Shown here in pieces: positions 9,828-22,236 of a stretch of 64,000 nt of DNA. Made by a program: the position numbers and the translations under genes. The stretch spans positions 62,001-126,000 of the forward strand of contig JAIWZP010000024.1 of NCBI GenBank assembly GCA_025201375.1, written 5' to 3'. Source of the stretch: Gongronella butleri. Lineage: Eukaryota > Mucoromycota > Mucoromycetes > Mucorales > Cunninghamellaceae. The stretch's first letter is position 1. Each line of letters begins with the position of its first letter. The notes under the pieces are model-generated. The model was given only the letters and a program-made list of their open reading frames with translations. It searched no databases and was not told the origin of the DNA.

Positions 9828-10559
9828 GAGAATTGCGTTGTGAAACGGGGAATTGGCAAGAAAAAAAAATAAAAAGTGAAACGAAAGAGTCGCACGCACG
9901 GCACACACAAAAAGAGGAAAAACAGAAAGAGAGAGAGTGGGCTCGGAACTCATTCTCAAGAAGCCCCCCGGCCCCCCTCGTTTTTATACGACCCGATCTT
10001 TGCATGAGGTGAGACCCAATGGATGCCGCTTGTCAAATAGAAAAAAAAGGAGACATTCTTCTGCAAAGAAACAAACAACTGGGCCATCCGGCTACGACCC
10101 GAGATCAAGCACAAACAACAATGTGGCTAAAAAAAAAAGCAAAAAGCGACGTTTTGAATTAAAAAAAGGAGAAACCAATCACGCCTATAAGCAAAGGGGG
10201 GGCAATCGAAGAGGGAGAATAGGCACAAATAAAAACATTGGGGGGGGATATCATGGGCATAAGGCGTTAGCGTGGGGAGAGCAAAGAGTAAAAAAAAAAG
10301 GGGGCCAAATGACCCTATCTGCTCACAAATCAACTCGAAAAAAATAAGGAGTCGTGATCTGGAGGAGGAAAAGGGATGTGCGAGGGGAAAGAACAACAGG
10401 GGGCTGGCGAATGGAAGAGGGAGAGGCGATAAAACATAGGGGGGCAAGGGTGCAAAAAAAAAAAAAAAGAGAGAGAGAGAGAAAATCAAGAAGAAAAAAA
10501 AAAAGTACATAGGGGAATGAAGTCCTTGGAGTGCGTAGCACGTGCCATTGATTGAACGC
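9828..10559. other. Intergenic: leader of START gene and 3' region of TBC gene
   Basis: Strongly purine-rich on the plus strand (runs of A and G, including a GA repeat at 10470-10484). On the minus strand it would be the 3' UTR of the TBC gene and the pyrimidine-rich leader of the START gene. No gene is supported. Confidence 0.6.
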
Positions 10560-13500
10560 TTAGGCAGGGGTGATGTCGTTCTCCACGATGGTGGGCGGCT
10601 GGTAAGCGTCTGTGGACTTGCTTGGGTAGACGAGATCGGAGGCGGGCGCGGAAGGCGTGGTGGGCGAAGCAATGGAGGACCAAAGACGCGAATAGACGCT
10701 CGAGCGTTTGGAGGAGGTGGTTGTCGAGAAGCTATCTGTGGATGCACGCGTGGCAGTCGAGTCATCGCGCATCATGGGTCTGCTGGCGGCTGCGGCATGG
10801 GAACTCAGGGCAATCATGGACATGGGGCGCGTGGACGCGCCTGGCGCGATGGCCGAAATCGGTGACGTGGGCGCCGTTTCAAACTGCACCAGCTTGCACT
10901 TTGCCTCGGCCAGCAATTTCTCGAGTTCGCGGCAACGAAGCTCCGTTTCGACGTACTTGCGCTGGTAAATGGATGGATCGTCTTGCGATGGCAATTGCTG
11001 CTGATTTTGATGCTGGTGTTGCGCGTCGCCGTGCGCAGATTGACGTTTCTGCTGGCGCTTGAAGACGGATGTATCGCCAAAGAGCGTCTCGTGTGCGGCA
11101 AACACTTCCTCGGCAAAAGAGTCGCGCGGCTTGAGATATTCGCGCTTTTCCTTTTCCAATTCGTCGACATGGGCCTGGAGCTGCTTGATTTGGTCGTTGA
11201 GCGTGAGCTTCTCCATCTCAATGTCGGCGGATGTCTGTTTGACGGCGAGGAGGCGCTCCGACAATGACTCGTTGGATTTGGCGAGGCGCTCGCACTCCTC
11301 TTCTTGTTCGCAGCGCACCTTTTCGAGCAGATTTAACTGGTCGAGGAACATGCGCTCCTTGTCCTTGAGATTCTGCACCTGATGCTTGAGCGACACATTT
11401 TCATGGCAAATGGACTCGAATTTCTGGCCCATCTCGAAATTCGCAAGCTTGACCTGGACCAATTCCTGCGTGACCGTGTTCATTGTCTCGAGACGCTCGC
11501 GCTCTTCTTGGTCGTCGGCATCGACATCGTCGTCATCGTCATCTTCTTGGGAAACGGCCAAAACATCGTCAGCTTGCTGGGATGGCGAATGCGGCGCGTC
11601 ATTGAGCAGCGATGCGTGCCACTGACGCGTGTCGTCGTCGCTGCTGTCCTTGAAGGTAAGGGCAGACGCGATCAGATGGCCGAAATCGCCAGTCTGGCTG
11701 AGCGTAGCGACGAAATCGCGGAATTCGGATTCTTTTTCGAGAACTTGGAGGCGCGACGCGTTTGCCTTGTCAATGAGGGACGAGAACGAGGTATCGACGG
11801 AGCTGGGCGACAACAGGTCGTCGTGGGAGCGTGACATGGACGGGCTGGAGGGCGGGCTATTGCCAGATTGCGTGCGGCGATAAAGTTGCTTGTACTTTTT
11901 CAATCGCTTGGTCAGCAAGGCATTGCGATCGGTCAGCTTGTCGTTCATGGACGTGTAATCCATGGCGTCCATCTTCATGGCCATCAGCTGCTCTTGTAGT
12001 TGCGAGTGTTCCTTTTGCAATTGCGACAGCGCCAACACGAGATCTTCGATTTGTTCGTGAAGCTTGGGCACCGTGCGGTCCATGCGCAAGGCCAATGGCT
12101 GTTGCTGCGAAGCCGGGGCGACCAGGGCGGTGGGGGACGTGACGGTGGGCGTAGTGGGGCTGGCGGGTGTCACTGAACTTGTGGAAATGGTCGGTGGCGG
12201 AACAGAGGTCGATGTCGATGATTTCCAGGAGAACCACGAGTCGCGTTTTGATTTTCCGCTGCTACTGCTTGCGCGCTTGGCTGCATTGCTGTTGTTGCTG
12301 TTATTGCTATTTTGGCCATTGAAGCGCAAGGCAAGGAATTGATGCACACGCGTCTTTTCTTGCTCAAGTTCCGACGTGTGTACGTCGGCAATGCTATCCA
12401 ACTTGGCACGTGTGATGGTGCTGCTCAATGCCATGGTGTCTTCAATGAGGGCCTCGGGGTCGGACCCATACGCCTTTTCAAATAGTTGCTTGGAGCTCAG
12501 GTACATCATCAATTGCTCAAAGTCGTGGATTGCCAACAATGTCTCCTCGTTCTTGGCCATCAATGCAATGGCAACACGCGTCACCGTCTCGACAGCACCC
12601 TGCGCAAACACAAGATCATAGATGCGCATGACCACGTGGATGGGCAGCGAGTAGGCAAAGAGGGTCAAATACCATTGCGACGCGTACATGGGCGCGTGGA
12701 TCGAGTGCCGCGTCAGGTGCTCATTGACGCGCGGGCAGCATTGTGCAAGCAGGCTTTCAAATTGATGCAGGCGAAGATGCAGGCCCTCCATATTGAGCGT
12801 GAACATGGTACGCAATTCAAAAGTCTCCATCAACCTAAAAAAGAGCAAAAAGAAAAAAAATCATGCATGACGCGTGAGGAGACTTGGCTGCAACAAGGGG
12901 AAAAAGGAGAAAATGACGCAGCTCGTCGATCCCTTGGCCCTCACTCTCTCCATTGCTCTCTCTCTTTTTTACCTGATAAAGACGCAGAATGCTTGCTTTT
13001 CTGACATCTGCATAAAAAAAAAAGGAAGGTTAGGTACGCACGCCGCCCAATTTTCTCTCATTGGATGCTTACAGTCATCAGGAGAGGACCCACGATGAAC
13101 GCCGTGCCTTGACAATAGCCGAGCGACTGGTCGTACAGGCTGTAGGCAATGAGAACGCGGCCCATGGCCAATTGACCCTGGCCGCCATCGCATTTGAACA
13201 TGTCGACCGTGGGAAAGGTGCGGGACAAGTCGCGTTGGATGATGCGTGCATAGGGGGACGCCTTGGCGTCATCATTGGCGGCATTAACCAATTCATCGTA
13301 AATGGCCTCCAACTGCGTGGACGATGCGCGCGACATGGCCTGCCAGAGGACGCCACGGAGCGGATGAGGGATGCCTCCATGACGCAGCTTGGCCGACACG
13401 AGATGCGGCAGCTTAGCAACAGCTGCGGGGTAGTCGTCGACGAGGCATTGCCAAAAGTCCCAATCCGAGATTTGGGATGATGGATCGGCATCATCGCCGC

Positions 13501-14137
13501 CCGCCTGGTTGATCATATCGACCGACGACAGCACCCCAAAAGAAGGCATGGCGTTGTTGTCTTGCACGAGCTTGCGCAATGTCTGGAAATCCGCTTGCAA
13601 TCGATTGGCCTCAATACAAATCGACTTTGGGTCCGCCTGCAGCAATGCGTTTTGGCGCTCCATATGCGCAAGAAGATATTCTTCCGCATCCTATGCAAAA
13701 GAAAAAGGCACATTTTAGAGAGACAACGCGACACGATGTGTTTTTCAATTTTTTTCAATTTTTTTCATTTTTACCTGAGGCGGCAATTTGGCATTCTCTT
13801 CCTCGAGGGCCTCCATGTGCTCGGAGGGCTCGGTCGAGGGCGGCGGGCGGCTTGGATACGAAAGCGACGCGACCAATTTCAATTTCTCGGGCGACGTGGG
13901 CACGCGACGGCGCTCCGCGAGCGTCTTGGTAGACATGGTGCTCTTTGGCGTAAGCAACGTCTTTGGCGTGCGCGTCTCGGCCGACTTTGACTGTGTGGGC
14001 TGGTGCACAGGCAGCGCAAGGTGGTTCAAATTGGCTGCTTGAAGCACTTCGTCCACTGACACGGGCCTGTTGGCGTTTTGAAGCTGATGAAGCCGCGACA
14101 GCACGTCCGGCGCAAGTTCGAGGGAGGTATCAGACAT
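10560..14137 (-). CDS. TBC-domain Rab GTPase-activating protein with coiled-coil C terminus
   Basis: Four exons: 14137-13775, 13690-13073, 13007-12973 (a 35-nt microexon) and 12834-10560, 1096 aa. The TBC domain spans roughly residues 215-450: it opens with HGGIPHPLRGVLWQAMSRA, has the arginine finger in IQRDLSRTFP (Arg278) and the glutamine finger in GYCQG (Gln315), then crosses the microexon (MSEKQAFCVFIR) into LMETFELRTMF and GLHLRLHQFESLL. Both catalytic residues are present, so it should be an active RabGAP. The C-terminal 600 residues are Ser-rich linkers plus long coiled coils. The architecture resembles EVI5/GYP5-type RabGAPs acting in Golgi-endosome traffic; the exact Rab is unknown. 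The ATG is immediately preceded by CTTTTAG, suggesting an intron in the 5' UTR. Confidence 0.9.
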
Positions 14138-14969
14138 CTAAAAGAGCCCTGGGTGGGTGACAGGAGAATGAAAAAAAAGGTATCGACAGAGGGGAAAAAG
14201 GAAAAAAAAAGAAAGAAAAAAAAAAGGAAACGAGGAAGAAAAAGAGCAGTAAGGCACGCTCCGCCGCTGGTACCTTTTTTTTTTTATTTTGGCATTTCAA
14301 GGTGACACAAACCGAATTTGTGATCTCAACAACCACGAGGTGCGTGCCAAACGTCCCTTTTTGCCCCCCGAGTCCACTCAACCATCATGGTCACACACCC
14401 TTGATGAAAATGGGCCATCCCACGTTGCTTGTTTGCTTTTTTTATGGTCGTTGACATCTCAATTCATCGTTTCAACGTCTCGTTCATCGCCCTTTTTTTT
14501 TTCCCTTTCACTTTTGTCTCCCATTTTTACATGGGTAGCATGCAATGCACTGTGGGGTCAAACCTACATCCAACTTTGTGACATTATCATCGCTGTTCCC
14601 CTTGCATGGCCGCACTCGACTCCTTTTTTTTTTTTTTTCCTTCTCCACTCATTACCCCTGGGCCCCTCAACCCCTGCCCGCCCGCCATCCCTGGAGACAA
14701 ACACTCTTTTTTTCATGGAGAGAAGTGCATCTTTTTTTTTCATTCACGAATCAGGCTTTGCACTCTGGGTATTATCTGTTGTATCCGCTTGTCCTTGCTC
14801 TGCTTGAACCGAGAGATCAACAAAGTGACGACACACGTCTTGCTACAAAAAAAAAAAAAAGGAATTGGGTGAGCAGCCGCGGCTGGCATTGCCTCTTCTG
14901 TGCAAATTCTTACGTTCCTGGCATCCTGGCCATGCCGCGGGTCGCGTGATGTTGTAAGACATGGTGGAT
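14138..14969. other. Intergenic, pyrimidine-rich
   Basis: T/C-rich runs on the plus strand with open frames that are low-complexity Phe/Ser/Pro. I see no gene. It separates the 3' end of the unrecognised gene (14970) from the TBC start. Confidence 0.6.
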
Positions 14970-16916
14970 CTACACAGATTCCGCATCAATTCCGGTTTTG
15001 GTTGCTTTGCATGGGCGATTTCGTATTACCAAAAAGCTACAATCATCGTCTGACCATGATGGTGCTGCGTCTATCATCGCCAAAAGGCATTCCACGCCAA
15101 CAACTGGGTGCAAATCCAGCACGACACGCCCATGCTTCATGAATTGCAGTGCGACGACGTGGATGGGCATCGTGTCAAAGCCTAGAAAGAAATGAAAAAG
15201 GGATGAGCATGGCATTGTGCCCCAATTGTGCCTCTTTTTCTTCGAGTGAACCTTGAAGTGATGTGAGCCACGCTTGAATCAAAGTACTTTTGGCCACGCA
15301 TGGGTTCAAAGACGGGTATATCAGCCACGTCAGAAACCGGATCACGGGCTGGAGCTATACAACCCAGAAAAAAAAAATCGTGTCAGAATCAGGGGGAAGG
15401 CACGCGCTCGCTTCTTTTTTTTTTTTTTTCTCACCTCCTGTATTGGCTGTGCGCTGTAAGATTGGCACCAGGCAAAGCAAATAGATGCACAGCGATACAA
15501 ACAATGCGGAAAGAGCGCAGCCAGAAGCCACACAAGATTCCGACGCTCGTCCAAGGAGCCAGACGAGTCAGCGTAGATGTAAGTGGCAATAGCATCCATC
15601 AGGTCCTGGACATGGGCCATGAAGAAGCGCGAATGGAATGAACTGGGTGCGTTTTTCTCTAATTCAGCAAATACAGTGACAAGACGCGACAGCGAGAGTG
15701 GTAAATCGCTGTGGAGCTCCTCGTGAAAAAAGTTGACGCGTCGCACCTGCTGCCAGATGCACATCATGCGCCAATCCAAGCACCCAGCCTTGAGCAATGA
15801 CGCCACGATGCAAAGGGACGCGTAAAAGAGGCTCGGCGTCAATTGTACGCCCAGGATCAAAGCCGGTGACCTGTCATAGCGATTCGGATGGTCCGATGAC
15901 GCGCGGTACATCTTGAGATGGTCGCTCAATTCCTTTTCGCACTGATCGTCCATCAGATCCATCCATTCCCACTCAAACACCTCAGGGATCGCACGCCAAA
16001 GCTTGCAGCGGAACGCAAGGTTCCTGTATCGCCTCACAGTTTGCATCGCGGGGCTGATCAAGTGCTGCACCACCGCCTCGGAAAAACACGTACATCGCGT
16101 CTCAGTCCATTCAGGATCGCGTTGCTGCCGTTTTCTCTTCAATGCCTGCCATTCAATCGCCGCATCCAGCACTGCGTCCACGCCATCCTTGGCTCGGTCA
16201 TCGCACCAAACAAGAAACACGCGGTCGCCCACTTGTTGCATCAATTCGTCCTAAAGATGAAGCGTGAGAAACAAAATCACGCTAAATGCAGTTTTTTTAC
16301 CGTCATGGTGTGCTTCTTTAGCCGCTCGTTTAGTCGTTTTTTGAGGGTGTCCACGTTGCGGCTGATGGTTCGATCGGTCGTGGGATGAGTGATCAGGGTC
16401 GAACGGCCCAGATTTTGCAGACGCCGAATGCACCACGCGCGCGCCCTGTTTTTAAAACAAAAAAAATGGCCATGAGACCCATGAATGTGGATCACGCGAG
16501 GCATGGCTCACCTAATTGACATGCCGGTGGCCGTCATTGTACCCGAAAAGTCGTATTTCGTGTATTCCAACACGCATTTAGCCACGAGGCGCGTGAGCGT
16601 CTTGGTCGTGCCGATCAGTGGGTGCATCTAATCAAAAGCGCATCAATTGCCTGCCAATTCACCTTTTTACGCCCTTTTATACTAACCGACGCTTTTGTCA
16701 GCAACCTGCCTGCTTGAGGATACTTGCCAGCGCAATCAGAGACGGTACGGCACGCCTTAAGGAGCTAAAACATGTTCATTCAGTTCTCAATCGTCAAAAA
16801 ACAGCACACTTTACTTTTAAAAGCGTGCCAAAGTCTTCCATCAGGGTCACACTGTGCGTTAGCCAAGCAGAAGGTTCTTGTTGCTGCAGAGCTCCCTCGA
16901 GACGGGACCATTCCAT
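14970..16916 (-). CDS. Unrecognised protein, seven exons
   Basis: Exons: 16916-16815, 16764-16687, 16627-16512, 16445-16301, 16250-15435, 15354-15252 and 15181-14970. All phases agree and give one 523-aa frame with a proper stop, which is strong evidence for a real gene. The protein looks largely helical, with Trp/Cys-rich patches (WRMMCIWQQVRRVNFF, LWRAIPEVFEWEWMDLMDD, LFPHCLYRCASICFAWCQ). I do not recognise the family. No signal peptide, zinc-finger spacing or catalytic signature is evident; an alpha-solenoid scaffold is a guess. A TTTTTAG acceptor lies 10 bp before the chosen ATG, so either a 5' UTR intron or further upstream coding exons may exist. Confidence 0.7.
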
Positions 16917-17429
16917 GAGACGCCAGGCTAAAAATGAAAGAAAAGACGCGCCCACCACTGGGACAAAAAGCCGTCTGCTCCTTTTCTTCATGTTTGGTGA
17001 TTGCTATATTTGGCCTGCGCCCGACCTCCGCAGTAAAAAAAAAAAATTCAGGACGAAAGTGACCAGTCGTGTCGTCTGAAATGCCCTTTTCTTTGGTTTT
17101 CTTACTAGGCAGTCCTCTTTGACACATGAATATTTTGTGGAACGCACTATCCGCACCATATTTTGTTCTTTGCATCAATGATATATCGTGACTTGGAAGC
17201 ATGCTAAGCTACGGCGTGCCGATTCCGAGCCTCATTTTCAAATGATCGGCTTCCCCGCTTGCCAATTCTTTCAAATGAAATCCACTCAATTGAGCGCGTC
17301 ATCCGGCATAATTTCATAGCTTTCAGCAACTTGGTGCAAAGCTAAAATGCTCTACAAATTCACAAATTGGATGTAAAACAGTATTTTCTGAAATTAATCT
17401 TGAAAAATTCAATACACAAGGCAGAATAT

Positions 17430-17790
17430 TAATCAGCTTTGGTGCCCAAGAATCTGGTGCACATTTGGTGTGAATTTCAGGGCACGTTGTGTTAAAACGA
17501 CGCGGTCAAAACGCGCTTTGTAAAAAAGAACATTCTGTGAATGCCGTTTAAGCGGGGGCATTTTGAAACTCGGTGAAATTTTAGCACACCCGTGACCGTT
17601 GGTATTGCAGCTCCTGAACGTCATTGGTTTCGTCTCGGGAGCGTGTCCCAGTGGCGAGAAATCGTCGATTAACCTGATTTTTACTAAATATCATTTATTA
17701 TTAACCACATTGCCTTTGATTGACCGGCCCGAACCTTTGTCATCTACACGGGACCGACGTACGCACTCAACTTTGCTGCGCGTAGCAGGA
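17430..17790 (-). repeat. Inverted-repeat arm A carrying a conserved ORF fragment
   Basis: The minus strand encodes a 63-residue open frame (17624-17433) with FKMPPLKRHSQNVLFYKARF and DRVV, which aligns closely with the plus-strand frame in arm B (18635-19000). Upstream nucleotide similarity continues to about 17790 (GTTGAGTG, CCCGTGTAGATGACAAA). The identity of the element is unknown. A stop upstream of the conserved block shows decay. Confidence 0.75.
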
Positions 17791-18634
17791 GTCCAAATGC
17801 AGCAAAAACCAAGGTTCTCCAAAAAAGGTGAATTAATTCTAGTTTTTTGCATCTCGTGTGTTTTTTACATCAGATGAGCTATCTGAAAACGGACGTAATG
17901 GAAAGAGAGCGTCGCCTGCTTGACATACGGTAGTACGCGTGCAGCAAAGAGTTGTAATGGAGTGGCATAACTTTTTTTAATGCAACAATTTCATGAGTAT
18001 CCTGGTAACAATTTTTCTCAAAAGCATGACCAATGCGTGGGTTGCGCTTTTCTGTGCACTTTATCATTATTGAGCGACGCGTTAAAATGCCTAAAAGTAA
18101 AACGAGAGTGAAAGAAAAGTGGTGTTTTCAGTGTTTTGAATTTTATGTGCATTCTGTCTGGACAATATATCGGCAACTCACGTATCCGCGCTGAGCACGG
18201 TAGGAGTCTGATTACTGTAGCTTGCATCAATGCCTAGAATGAAAAGGTTAGGGATAGAAAATATAATTTTTTTACTGAGAATGCGGGGTTTCTCATCTCA
18301 CTTTTTTATCCAAGCAACACAACGTGTTACTTGAAGATGAAAAAGAGTTCATGGAATCGTGCTCTATTCAGTGCCTTGGTTTCTGCAGATTTGATTAGAG
18401 CAAACTCAAGAAAAATATGCAAATTTGCTTTTTATTTTTGTTGTACTAGTGCAACTCTCTTTTGCGTAATTGCAACACTTTACTCAAAGCACCGAAGTTG
18501 TAACTAGCAGCGCACTCCATCCACCACACCTGGCATCGGATGGCTTATTTAATGAAAAGGACGCGCTTGATCCAGCAATACGGGATTATTTTGCTCTGCT
18601 TGGATTTACTTAATTTTTACTGCATTAGGAGGGC

Positions 18635-19000
18635 TACTTGCCGCACATAGACAAGTTGAGTGGCAATGCGTTCCCGTGTGGATGACAAAATTTCGTGCTG
18701 ATAAAAAATAACGGCAATACGGTGAGCAAGCGATATTTCGTGAAAATCGCGTTATTCGACGTTTGTTCGCCATTGGAGCTCGATTCGAAGACGAAAATAC
18801 GTGCATTCGAGTGCCGCAACACTGACAAGGACGTGTGTGTCAAAATTCCTCCAGGTTTCAAAAAGCCCCCGCTTAAATGTCATTCACAACATGTTTTATT
18901 TTACAAAGCGAGATTTGACCGCGTCGTTGTAATACAATGTGCCCTCAAACTTACCCCATATCTGGATCCGATCATTGTGCACAGAAGCAGCTCTTGAGAT
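18635..19000 (+). repeat. Inverted-repeat arm B carrying a conserved ORF fragment
   Basis: The frame up to 18997 includes FKKPPLKCHSQHVLFYKARF and DRVV followed by ALKLTP, matching arm A in opposite orientation. Several codon differences between the arms are silent (CGT/AGA Arg, CTT/TTA Leu, CAG/CAA Gln, CTG/CTC Leu, ACA/ACC Thr), indicating past coding constraint. No known domain recognised. Confidence 0.75.
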
Positions 19001-19443
19001 TCTCCGTACACTAGAAATAAAAACGATTTACATGGAAAAGAGCGTTATTGACAATATTTTTTTGTGTTTGTCAATGGTTTCATTATTAACAACGGCACAT
19101 GCATAACGATTGGGAAATCTCGGGTCTTCTCGTGCAAAAGAGCCCATAGTTGGAGTATGGCGGCCATTGGACGGCGCGCAATGACGATTTTTGGAATACA
19201 TGTGTGCTTTTTATGAGCTTTTTCATAAAAATTTGCAATTTTCATGTAATTAAGTTGTGCGAAATAACATTTACCGGCAAGTCAGAAGTTAAAAAGAAAG
19301 AATGGCACGGAGGAACTGTCTGGGATCTTGCGTTACACGCACGTGCCGCATCTTTAATTGCGTGTGATATAATACCCCCTGTATTTTGGCTGTGACGTTA
19401 CTTTAATCTCTTACTGATCGTCCTGGAAATGATCTTAGATAAT

Positions 19444-19655
19444 GTAACGTATCGCGCGTGGATGAAAAATTTAATTTAGAATCGAATTGGTGTTACTTTT
19501 GTGTGGCGCCCTCTTATCTACGGTAATGATGTAACGCGTCGCGCGTGGATGAAAAATTTAATTTAGAATCGAGTTGGTGTTACTTTTGTGCCGCGCTCTC
19601 TTAGAAAAATACAAAAAAAAATACCTCGTATATGCCGCCAAAAGTCAAAATAAGC
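19444..19655 (+). repeat. Tandem pair of a ~75-bp repeat (period 87)
   Basis: GTAACGTATCGCGCGTGGAT at 19444 and GTAACGCGTCGCGCGTGGAT at 19531 start two units that continue with GAAAAATTTAATTTAGAATC and GTTGGTGTTACTTTTGTG, differing at a handful of positions. The second unit continues into CCGCGCTCTCTTA and a segment ending GCCGCCAAAAGTC that recurs in the third copy. Confidence 0.85.
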
Positions 19656-20982
19656 CAAGACGTCTTAAGGCGCGCTTTTCTCAAAATTTTACAAATATTG
19701 CGGGCGCCCAATTCTTAATTTGTAACGTCAACACCTGTGCGCCTTTCTTTTAAGGGCTACCTCCGTGCCTTGGTTGCTGATGGCGTGCCATTGACGATCA
19801 TACACAGACCTTCACCGCTGACAATACATCAACCGGAAGCCGCTAGAAGCTGCCATCGTACAGTGAACTTTGCTTGCCAGCAATTCATCTGTTCCTGCTT
19901 CAGGAACCGCCGCCGCCACCGCCGGTCCGAATGCCGCTGCTCGCAATGCCGCCGTCCTCAGCGCTGCCATCGCTGTCGCCACGAGCACCATCAGGCTCCA
20001 GCAATGCCCAACGAAATCAAGCGTCGATTTCTCGCATCCTGCGATGATGCTCGTTCAATGACTCCTAGCAAGTTTCGCGGATACATGCTCCTTGCAAGCG
20101 TCAGGCCGGTAGGATTACAACTTGTGCAAAATAAATCTATTTTTTTTTTGCGTTTCTAATTCTTAATTTGTATTTATTTTAGTGGCGAGAACATGGTACA
20201 AGGTGACGTGGAATATTGCTCGCAACAAAAAGACCCTGTACCAAGAGTGTGCTGGCGCGAAAGTCATGACTGCTCGCAAGATCGATTATTTAGTGGCTGA
20301 CGCCCGCCGCGTTTCCATGCAACAACCAAGGAAATGGAAGCGCAAGATGTCTGTACTTCAGAGTTGACAGCGTATTGCTGACCTGCCTGCTCCGCAACCT
20401 CGTGGAAGTCGACCTCCCGCCGCCGAATCATGCACTCGGCATGAACTAGATCGTCAAACAAATAACTTGACATCCAATAACAAAAAAAAACTTGATATTT
20501 TTAGCGACTCCGGCGCGGCCCGCTGCAACGTACACCATGCGCCAGCACGAAGACGTTTGCATAGCGACACACGTGTGCAACCTCATGATGCTAGAGCACC
20601 CTGGCCCAGCTGCGCAAATTTATGGCGACTCTGAGCGCGCTGTACGCACCATTCCATCCGTTTCACGCTGTTTCTATGATCATTGTCACATTTTTATGCA
20701 ATTCAAGCTACTTCCTTGCCACGGAGGCCGTCGCCAGAGAGTTTTATTTTGCCGACAAAGTGCCATAGCACAAGATGTGATGAACATCCGTACGACTTGC
20801 CAAGCGAGACGTAACACGTACGCCGCCGCCGGCTCACGCAAAGACTGCGGCAAAAAACGACAAAATTATGAAAACAATGACAGAATTGGCGAGTCAAATT
20901 GGAACCGGCGCAAAATTCGCGCTTTATTCCTTTTTTTGCACGTTTTAATCTGCTGCCTGGCCCTATTAAGTGTTTTTAGAAG

Positions 20983-21097
20983 GTATAACGCATCGCCTCT
21001 GGATATAAAATATAATTTAGAATTAAACGATGTTACTTTCCAGCCGCGCTCTCGCAGTAAAAAAACAAAAAAATTGCCCATGATACCGCCAAAATAG
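20983..21097 (+). repeat. Third, diverged copy of the 19.5-kb repeat
   Basis: GTATAACGCATCGCCTCTGG, TAATTTAGAATTAAACGATG, TTACTTTCCAGCCGCGCTCT and CCGCCAAAATAG align in order with 19531-19655. It lies in direct orientation about 1.45 kb from the second unit, so copies 2 and 3 could be the long-diverged direct ends of one element. Confidence 0.65.
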
Positions 21098-22236
21098 AAA
21101 ACGGCCAAATTCTCGTGAAGTGTGATCTTCTCTGGCGCAATCTCATTTGCTAGCCACTCGGAGGGCTGGCTGGCTCTCGACGAATACAAGGAACTTGTGA
21201 TAGCCAAATCCCAGACCGATCAGGAAGCATTTAACACCAAATCATGCTTACTGTCGGCCAAAAAAGACATCGATATCACTGAGCAAGACGAACGTGACGT
21301 GCACCGATAGCAACGAAATCTCATCAATGCAAAACTCTGCTGCTTGCGCGCCGCTTCTCAACGTTTTATCAAGTCAACAAACACCGCGTGAGGATTTTAT
21401 TCAATTCTAACTAGCATTTTGCATCGGCAACATGGAAAAAAAATGTCAAATTGTTTTTGATGCACTTTCATTAATAGCAAGCCGCAAAAATTTAGCCTAA
21501 TCGCTATATCTAGCAATTGGACATGGAATTTAAGCATTTACACGAGTTTCTACACCCTCAAAAAATCGAAACCACCATTACATGCTCATCATGATTGGTA
21601 AAGCCCAGATAAGTGGAGATATGAGTGATGAAATTATATTTTATTGCACAAAATAACGTTAAATGCGCTTTAGAAACGTATGTTGCATCGGGGGAGCGCC
21701 TGTGTGAGGCTGCAGAAAGCACGCGACGCGACGCGAAGCATCACACGATCAGTTGGGAGAGTGTTCAAGCGAAATGCACGAGATAAAGGATCAGAATGCG
21801 CGTTTTGCCGAGTCACGGGTTCCCTTTTGAATCCATGGTGATGACCGTGGGCCAATGCGTATTAGAGGGGTCAAAAAAACTAGGGCAAAATCGGCAAGTG
21901 CGTGCCAAAGTGGCCAAAGTGGCCCAATCGCAGCAGATGTTTCATCCTTTCTGTGTTTGGATTACAAAAGTCATGGGAATGAGGAGCCAAAAAAGCACCA
22001 TTGAGCTTGTTTTATGGACAAAAGAGAAATCTTATAGGGAAAAAAGCGGTATTCATACAAATAGAAAATATAAACAAGTGAGGAAAGGGGAATAGCATGG
22101 CAAAGGGGAATCGAGGGGCATGGTCTTCATAGAGGCGTTAAATGAGAAAAAGAGATAAAGACAAGAAAATAGCCAATGAAGTGGGAAGAAAAAGGGCATT
22201 TGGGGGGCGTGCAATAGGGCCAAGACAAAGGGAAAT

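Larger units (their letters stand above)
16917..22236. other. 5.3-kb gene-free, repeat-bearing island
   Basis: AT-rich DNA without a supported host gene. It contains the inverted repeat at 17430-19000, the short repeats at 19444-19655 and 20983-21097, and scattered open frames too broken to call. The frame at 19870-20061 is an Ala-rich low-complexity run next to a (GCC)-type stretch at 19908-19980. Confidence 0.6.

Noticed and set aside
9828..9953. Longer START protein beginning at ATG 9953 with a hydrophobic leader
   Set aside because: The extra 42 codons are a T-rich leader-like stretch; the START helix begins right after the ATG at 9827. Cannot be excluded without 5' transcript data.
10127..10765. 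212-aa minus-strand frame in the TBC/START interval
   Set aside because: It overlaps the TBC stop and consists of Pro/Phe/Leu low-complexity from pyrimidine runs; no domain or splice logic.
16780..17202. Upstream exon for the unrecognised gene
   Set aside because: An acceptor lies just before the chosen ATG, but no donor-bearing coding exon upstream gives a sensible in-frame protein; a 5' UTR intron is more likely.
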